The position numbers were made by a program, and so were the translations under genes. Below the pieces are notes generated by a model. That model did not search any database, was not told the origin of the DNA, and saw only the letters and a program-made list of their open reading frames with translations. Positions 59,668 to 64,000 of a stretch of DNA of 64,000 bases are shown piece after piece; the first letter of the stretch is position 1; each line of letters starts with the position of its first letter. Source of the DNA: Bhargavaea cecembensis (GTDB lineage: Bacteria; Bacillota; Bacilli; Bacillales_A; Planococcaceae); the NCBI RefSeq assembly GCF_001619585.1, contig NZ_LQNT01000009.1:1054001-1118000 (forward strand), written 5' to 3'.

Positions 59668-60528
59668 ATGAAGCGGATCGTAACTGTATTGGCAGGAGTG
59701 GGGATTGCGATGAGTTCCTTTGCGGGAACTGCAGCAGCAGAACAGGTTGAACTTAGCAGCATCGTCTCCAAGCAGGAACAGCAAAAGATGATCAATGTGG
59801 CGCACCGCGGGGCTTCCGGTCATGCACCTGAGAACACAATGGCCGCGTTCCATAAAGGGTTCGAGATGAAGGCGGACTATATCGAGATCGACGTCCAGAT
59901 GACGAAGGACGGCGAGCTCGTTGCCATCCATGACACAACGGTCGACCGCACCACAAACGGTACGGGTGCAGTAGGCAGCCTGACATTCGAAGAAATCCGG
60001 AAGCTGGATGCCGGAAGCTGGTTCGGCACGGAATTTGCAGGTGAACAGGTCCCGACATTCGAAGAGATCCTCGATGCGTTCCGCGGAAAAATCGGCATCC
60101 TGATCGAACTGAAGGCTCCTGAACTCTACCCGGGAATCGAGGAAAAAGTAGCGGAGGCACTGATAGAGCGCAATCTGCACCATCCGAACAACGAAAAGAT
60201 CATTATCCAGTCGTTCAATCATGAATCGATGAAGACGTCGAAGGAGCTTCTCCCGAATGTCCCTCATGGCGTACTTGCCGGTGCAAGCTGGGCGGATGTG
60301 ACTGATGAACAGCTGGACGAATTCGCTGCATACGCCGACTACTTCAACCCGAACATGAACATCGTGACACATGATCTCGTGAGTGACGTCCATGATTCGG
60401 GCATGAGGATCTACCCGTACACCTCCCGCTCGCAGGAGCAGGCACTCCGCCTTTTCGACCTCGGCGTGGACGGCATCATCACCGATTACACGGAGCATGT
60501 GTACAAGCATCCGGTTAAAAACAGCTGA
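59668..60528 (+). CDS. glpQ: Secreted glycerophosphodiester phosphodiesterase
   Basis: This 286-residue protein starts after AAGGAGTGG. The signal peptide ends at GTAAAEQ. The GDPD domain has HRGASGHAPENT (catalytic His/Arg/Glu), EIDVQMTKDGELVAIHD (Glu-Asp, His) and DGIITDYTEH. It hydrolyses glycerophosphodiesters, including teichoic acid turnover products, outside the cell. It may share regulation with the possible RNA and ECF-like promoter upstream. Confidence 0.92.
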   Translation: MKRIVTVLAGVGIAMSSFAGTAAAEQVELSSIVSKQEQQKMINVAHRGASGHAPENTMAAFHKGFEMKADYIEIDVQMTKDGELVAIHDTTVDRTTNGTGAVGSLTFEEIRKLDAGSWFGTEFAGEQVPTFEEILDAFRGKIGILIELKAPELYPGIEEKVAEALIERNLHHPNNEKIIIQSFNHESMKTSKELLPNVPHGVLAGASWADVTDEQLDEFAAYADYFNPNMNIVTHDLVSDVHDSGMRIYPYTSRSQEQALRLFDLGVDGIITDYTEHVYKHPVKNS

Positions 60529-60538
60529 ATTAGGTTGG

Positions 60539-60573
60539 AAAACAGGGCCGCCTTTAGGGCGGCCCTGTTTTTA
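60539..60573 (+). terminator. Terminator of glpQ
   Basis: AACAGGGCCGCC pairs with GGCGGCCCTGTT, followed by T5. Confidence 0.85.
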
Positions 60574-60597
60574 TTGTGCGGAGGGATTATGCTTCAG

Positions 60598-60745
60598 GAG
60601 GTTTCGTCATTAAGGGGCTTAGTTTCGTCACTCGCCTGCCCGGTTTCGTCATTCGTCCGATTCCCGGGGGCGAATGACGAAACTTTCCGGCTCAGTGACG
60701 AGATTGTAAGAACGAATGACGAAATTCGGTTGAACGACGAAATCA
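60598..60745. repeat. Inverted array of 21-bp units with GTTTCGTCAYT core
   Basis: Three units read GTTTCGTCAYT on the + strand (60601, 60622, 60643). Then, after a GGAATCGG-type centre, four units read in the opposite sense as AATGACGAAA (TGACG at 60675, 60696, 60717, and a variant at 60735). Spacing is 21 bp except the last (18). There is no ORF with a ribosome site. Confidence 0.8.
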
Positions 60746-60848
60746 CAAGACACTGCACCAGATGAACGATCTAATATTAACCTTAAAAGAAGCTAATCTT
60801 AGCGCAGTCAAAAGCCCCTAGCCGCACCCAGGGGCTCTATTACCCTTA

Positions 60849-61601
60849 TTACCTCGCAGACCATCCGCCATCAACGCTGATAATCTGGCCGGTGATATAA
60901 TCCGATGCGTCCGATGCCAGAAGCACGACAGGACCGGCAAGGTCATCCAGATCGCCAAGGCGCCCGAGCATCGTGTGGCCGACGAGTTTCCGGGTGCGTT
61001 CCTTGTCTTCAAGGAACGCTGCGGTCATCGGTGTCTGGATGTAGCCGGGAGCGATGGCATTGACGTGGATGCCGTGTTCGGCGAGTTCTTCCGCCCATAC
61101 GCGCGTCAGCTGGTTGATGCCTCCCTTGCTGGCGGCGTAGCTGGTCTGGTTGGGCCCGCCGATCAGGCCGTACACCGAGGAGATATTGATGATCTTGCCC
61201 CGCTTTTGCCGGATCATCTGCCGGGCAGCGGCCTGGCCGGCGAGGAAGATGCCCTTGAGGTTGGTGTCGACCACCCGGTCCCAGTCTTCCTCTTCCACTT
61301 CCACAAGTGGTTTCCGGATATTCATGCCCGCATTGTTGACGAGGATATCCAGGGAGCCGAACTGCTCCACTGCCTGCCCGACTGCTGATTCGATGCTGGC
61401 GCGGTCCGTGACGTCTGATTGGACGGCTTCTGCCCGGATGCCCGCAAACCCGAGCTGTTCCTTCGCGGCAAATAGGGCTTCTTTTCCCCGTCCCGTGATC
61501 ACGATGTTGGCGCCCTGTTTGCCTAGCGCTTCGGCCATGGCGAGACCGATCCCCTTGCTGCCGCCGGTGATCAGGGCGGTTTTTCCGGTCAGGTCGAACA
61601 T
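60849..61601 (-). CDS. SDR-family oxidoreductase (3-oxoacyl reductase-like)
   Basis: ATG at 61601 after GGGAGGTG (250 aa). The Rossmann motif is GGSKGIGLA, with NNAG, the catalytic Ser and YAASK, and a C-terminal ISVDGGWSAR. The acidic/basic pattern after beta-2 (ITGRGKE) suits NADPH. In this acyl-CoA operon it may act as a 3-hydroxyacyl dehydrogenase or an unrelated ketone reductase. Confidence 0.88.
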   Translation of the reverse strand: MFDLTGKTALITGGSKGIGLAMAEALGKQGANIVITGRGKEALFAAKEQLGFAGIRAEAVQSDVTDRASIESAVGQAVEQFGSLDILVNNAGMNIRKPLVEVEEEDWDRVVDTNLKGIFLAGQAAARQMIRQKRGKIINISSVYGLIGGPNQTSYAASKGGINQLTRVWAEELAEHGIHVNAIAPGYIQTPMTAAFLEDKERTRKLVGHTMLGRLGDLDDLAGPVVLLASDASDYITGQIISVDGGWSAR

Positions 61602-61619
61602 TCTTTTCACCTCCCGATG

Positions 61620-62492
61620 TTACGTGAGTGATGCCTGCTTTTCTTTGACCGGCTCGTATTCATAGAAGCCGCGACCGCTTTTCCTGCCGAGGTGGCCGGC
61701 GCGGACTTTCTTGCGCAGAACCTGCGGAACGCGGTATTTGGAGTCGCCCGTTTCTTCCAGCAGCGTCTCACAGACGAGCAGGAGTGTGTCCAGGCCGATC
61801 AGGTCGGCGAGTGCGAGCGGGCCGATCGGCTGGCTCGTGCCGAGCTTCATGCCCTTGTCGATGTCTTCTTTTGTCGCAAGTCCCTCCTGATAGACGAACA
61901 TCGCTTCATTTAGCATCGGGATCAGGATCCGGTTGACGATGAACAGCGGGGAGTCGACGGTCTGGATCGTCTCTTTCCCGACTGATCCGCAGATTTCACG
62001 GATCGCCTTCACCGTTTCTTCGGACGTTTCCTCGCCCGTCACGACTTCGACCAGTTTCATGATCGGCGGCGGGTTAAAGAAGTGGGTGCCGATCACTTTG
62101 TCGGGCCGCCCTGTTGAGGCGGCGATCTCGGTCACGCTCAGTCCCGAAGTGTTGGTGGCCAGCAAGGTTTCTTCCGGACAGATGGCGTCAAGCTTCCGGA
62201 ACACCTCCAGCTTCACATCCATCTTTTCAGCGACCGCCTCGACGACGAGTTCCCGGTCACGGAGCGTTTCGATATCGAGCGTGAACGAAATCCGTGCAAG
62301 TGTGTCCGCGATGTCCTGTTCGGTCTTGCCCTGTTTGCCATAGATCCGTTTCAGGCTGTTCTCCATCGTCTGCTTCGCCCGCTCCAGCGCCTCCCCGGAC
62401 CGATCGCATAAAATGACCTCATGATCATACTGCGCAAACACCTGTGCAATGCCATTTCCCATTGTGCCTGCTCCAATTACCCCTACTTTCAT
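61620..62492 (-). CDS. 3-hydroxyacyl-CoA (3-hydroxybutyryl-CoA) dehydrogenase
   Basis: The ATG at 62492 (MKVGVIGAGTMGNGIAQVFA, 290 aa) follows GGGAGG. NAD-binding GAGTMG, catalytic THFFNPPPIMKLVEVV (His) with Asn in SPLFIVNRIL, and the C-terminal KKVRAGHLGRKSGRGFYEY are intact. It oxidises L-3-hydroxyacyl-CoA. It starts 4 bp after the upstream hydratase gene. Confidence 0.92.
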   Translation of the reverse strand: MKVGVIGAGTMGNGIAQVFAQYDHEVILCDRSGEALERAKQTMENSLKRIYGKQGKTEQDIADTLARISFTLDIETLRDRELVVEAVAEKMDVKLEVFRKLDAICPEETLLATNTSGLSVTEIAASTGRPDKVIGTHFFNPPPIMKLVEVVTGEETSEETVKAIREICGSVGKETIQTVDSPLFIVNRILIPMLNEAMFVYQEGLATKEDIDKGMKLGTSQPIGPLALADLIGLDTLLLVCETLLEETGDSKYRVPQVLRKKVRAGHLGRKSGRGFYEYEPVKEKQASLT

Positions 62493-62496
62493 CCCA

Positions 62497-63264
62497 TTAC
62501 CTCCCCGTAAATTGTGGCTGCCGTTTCTCCAGAAATGCCGTGGCCCCTTCCCGCATGTCCCCCGAACCGAAGAGGGGGCTGCAGATGTCGGTTTCAAGCC
62601 GGAGCGCGTCATCCAGCGGAAGCGCCGCACCTTCATCGATCGCCCGCTTGGCCGCGGATACCGCGAGCGGCCCGTTTTTCGTGATGGCTTCAGCGATATC
62701 CTGGGCTTTGTCCAGGACTTCCCCGTCCGAAATCACTTCGATGATGCCGCGCCGCTGTGCTTCGTCCGCATCCATCATGCGGCCGGTGAAGATGAGTTCC
62801 TTTGCCGTACCGGGTCCGGCAATCCGGGTAAGCCGCTGCGTGCCGCCGTAGCCGGGAACGATGCCGAGCTTTGCTTCCGGCAGGCCGACTTTCGCTTTGG
62901 CTGCCGCCACGCGGATGTCGCAGGCAAGCGCAAGCTCCAGTCCGCCGCCGAGGGCATAGCCGTTGATGGCCGCGATGACCGGAATCTCCAGCTGTTCAAT
63001 CCTGCGGAATATCCCGCTGCCCTTCCCTAGCAGTGCCGGCGCGGTTTCTTCGTCGAGACCGAGAAATTCGCTGATCTCCGCGCCTGCGACAAATGCCCGC
63101 TCTCCGTCTCCCGTGATGATCAGTGCCCGGACCGTTTTGTCCTCCGCGATTTTGGTGATGGCTTCGTCCAATTCCTTGAGCACGTCCGCGTTCAGGGTGT
63201 TCATCGGGGGATTGCTGATGGTGAGGATAAGAATGCTGCCGTCCTGCTCAATTTGTACCGTCAT
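62497..63264 (-). CDS. Enoyl-CoA hydratase
   Basis: This 255-residue crotonase has the oxyanion-hole segments AFVAGAEISEF and NGYALGGGLELALACD, and both catalytic glutamates are in place (PEAKLGIVPGYGGTQRL). It hydrates trans-2-enoyl-CoA to feed the dehydrogenase encoded next. It overlaps the upstream gene by 4 bp. Confidence 0.92.
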   Translation of the reverse strand: MTVQIEQDGSILILTISNPPMNTLNADVLKELDEAITKIAEDKTVRALIITGDGERAFVAGAEISEFLGLDEETAPALLGKGSGIFRRIEQLEIPVIAAINGYALGGGLELALACDIRVAAAKAKVGLPEAKLGIVPGYGGTQRLTRIAGPGTAKELIFTGRMMDADEAQRRGIIEVISDGEVLDKAQDIAEAITKNGPLAVSAAKRAIDEGAALPLDDALRLETDICSPLFGSGDMREGATAFLEKRQPQFTGR

Positions 63265-64000
63265 ACGCCTGCTCCTTTCTTTTCCGTGAAGAAGTCCGGT
63301 AGCTCACCTGCCCTCATCGGGAACTCTGCCGGCCGCTTTTCTTTGAATGATGCAATCCCTTCTTTTACATCCTGGGAGTCCGAGATCCAATGAAGGAATT
63401 TCGATTCGGCCAAATGGGATTCTTCCGGGTGATCGCTTCCGAGCATGGAATAAAACAGTTGCCTCGAAAATGCTCTCGATACCGGCGAAGTGTTTCCGAT
63501 CATCTCCTCCGCCAACTGCACGGCTCTCGCATATGGATCGTCGTCAATGTACTGGAATAGCCCGCTGTCTTTTTCCGCATCCGCCCGGAAAATCCGGCCG
63601 GTGTAGACCCATTCAAGCGCCTTTGCATGGCCGACGATCCGCGGAAGGAAATAGCCGCTGGCCGCTTCCGGCCCGATGCCGCGCTGGCCGAAGATGAATC
63701 CGACTTTGGCGGCGGGTGCCGCGATCCGGATGTCCATCGGCAGCGTCATCGTGATGCCGATCCCGACAGCGGCACCGTTGATTGCGGCGATGACCGGCTT
63801 GTTGAGCCGGTAAACTGCCAGGCTGACACGGCCGCCGGTGTCCCGGAAATCGTCGAAGGACTCGGTCGATGTGAACACGTCATCCCCTTGCGAAAGGTCC
63901 ATCCCCGCGCAAAAGGCGCGCCCCTTGCCGGTCACGATGATCACCTGGACATCGTCATCCTCGCCCGCTTTCGTGTAGGCATCGATCAGTTCTTCCATCA
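63261..64000 (-). CDS. Enoyl-CoA hydratase/isomerase family protein, N-terminus beyond window
   Basis: The crotonase-fold protein is cut at the right edge; the first visible residues (MEELIDAYTKAGEDDDVQV) correspond to about residue 30 of a normal member. It has AFCAGMDLSQG and NGAAVGIGITMTLPMDIRIA. The second site, GQRGIGPEAASGYFLPRIVG, has Glu in the distal position. This is a type found in Delta3-Delta2 isomerases or hydratases of branched or aromatic acyl-CoAs. It is co-transcribed with the next three genes. Confidence 0.85.
   Translation of the reverse strand, partial: MEELIDAYTKAGEDDDVQVIIVTGKGRAFCAGMDLSQGDDVFTSTESFDDFRDTGGRVSLAVYRLNKPVIAAINGAAVGIGITMTLPMDIRIAAPAAKVGFIFGQRGIGPEAASGYFLPRIVGHAKALEWVYTGRIFRADAEKDSGLFQYIDDDPYARAVQLAEEMIGNTSPVSRAFSRQLFYSMLGSDHPEESHLAESKFLHWISDSQDVKEGIASFKEKRPAEFPMRAGELPDFFTEKKGAGV

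Overview
The window looks like a chromosomal segment of a spore-forming member of the Bacillales with moderately high GC, most likely Planococcaceae-like (Sporosarcina/Bhargavaea type). The evidence is strong GGAGG-type ribosome binding sites, a YyaC-type spore protease gene, a BstA-type bacillithiol S-transferase, a T-box leader, an LXG toxin, sortase-built pili and His-rich spore-coat-like proteins. No rRNA, tRNA, CRISPR array or recognisable transposase was seen.

Layout. 1-2.8 kb: O-antigen-ligase-like membrane protein (cut by the window edge), LCP cell-wall ligase, small proteins. 2.9-6.8 kb: decayed and accessory DNA, with a truncated sortase copy, a frameshifted NERD-domain gene, a DUF3990-like two-gene module, and a dead operon of CoA-transferase, CitE-like lyase and AEC transporter. 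6.9-13.1 kb: complete sortase-dependent pilus operon (adhesin, backbone pilin, two class C sortases). 13.4-18.9 kb: four-gene McrBC-like operon with a coiled-coil protein. 19-20.4 kb: intact NERD-domain gene. 20.7-23.7 kb: Nramp-like transporter, PAS/HTH regulator, ureohydrolase. 24-25.4 kb: CPBP protease and hexapeptide acyltransferase. 25.6-36.4 kb: an LXG toxin with a PoNe-type nuclease C-terminus among eleven PoNi-type immunity paralogues. 37.4-42.1 kb: sulfurtransferase, extracellular-type endonuclease, intracellular subtilisin, and a Tyr T-box controlling an NhaC-family transporter. 42.4-42.8 kb: type I toxin-antitoxin locus. 43.4-51.5 kb: tricarboxylate utilisation (PrpF, CitMHS transporter, TcuA, two LysR regulators, glycerate kinase). 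51.6-53.2 kb: PanA/PanT-like toxin-antitoxin pair under a LexA-like box. 53.6-59 kb: SGNH hydrolase with two decayed copies, small proteins, BstA, spore-coat-like proteins. 59.2-59.4 kb: a possible structured RNA. 59.7-64 kb: secreted GDPD and a fatty-acyl-CoA (beta-oxidation-like) operon that runs off the right edge.

Two things explain much of the intergenic DNA. First, arrays of degenerate 21-22-bp units with a GARTYCCYACCT-like core occur at seven places, always on the + strand, and flank both NERD genes on both sides. An unrelated array with a GTTTCGTCAYT core but the same 21-bp period lies at 60.6 kb. Second, the PoNi region has grown by repeated local duplication, leaving a truncated member and two 3'-end relics downstream. 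These two, with the SOS-like PanAT promoter and the McrBC-like operon, are the best candidates for undescribed biology.
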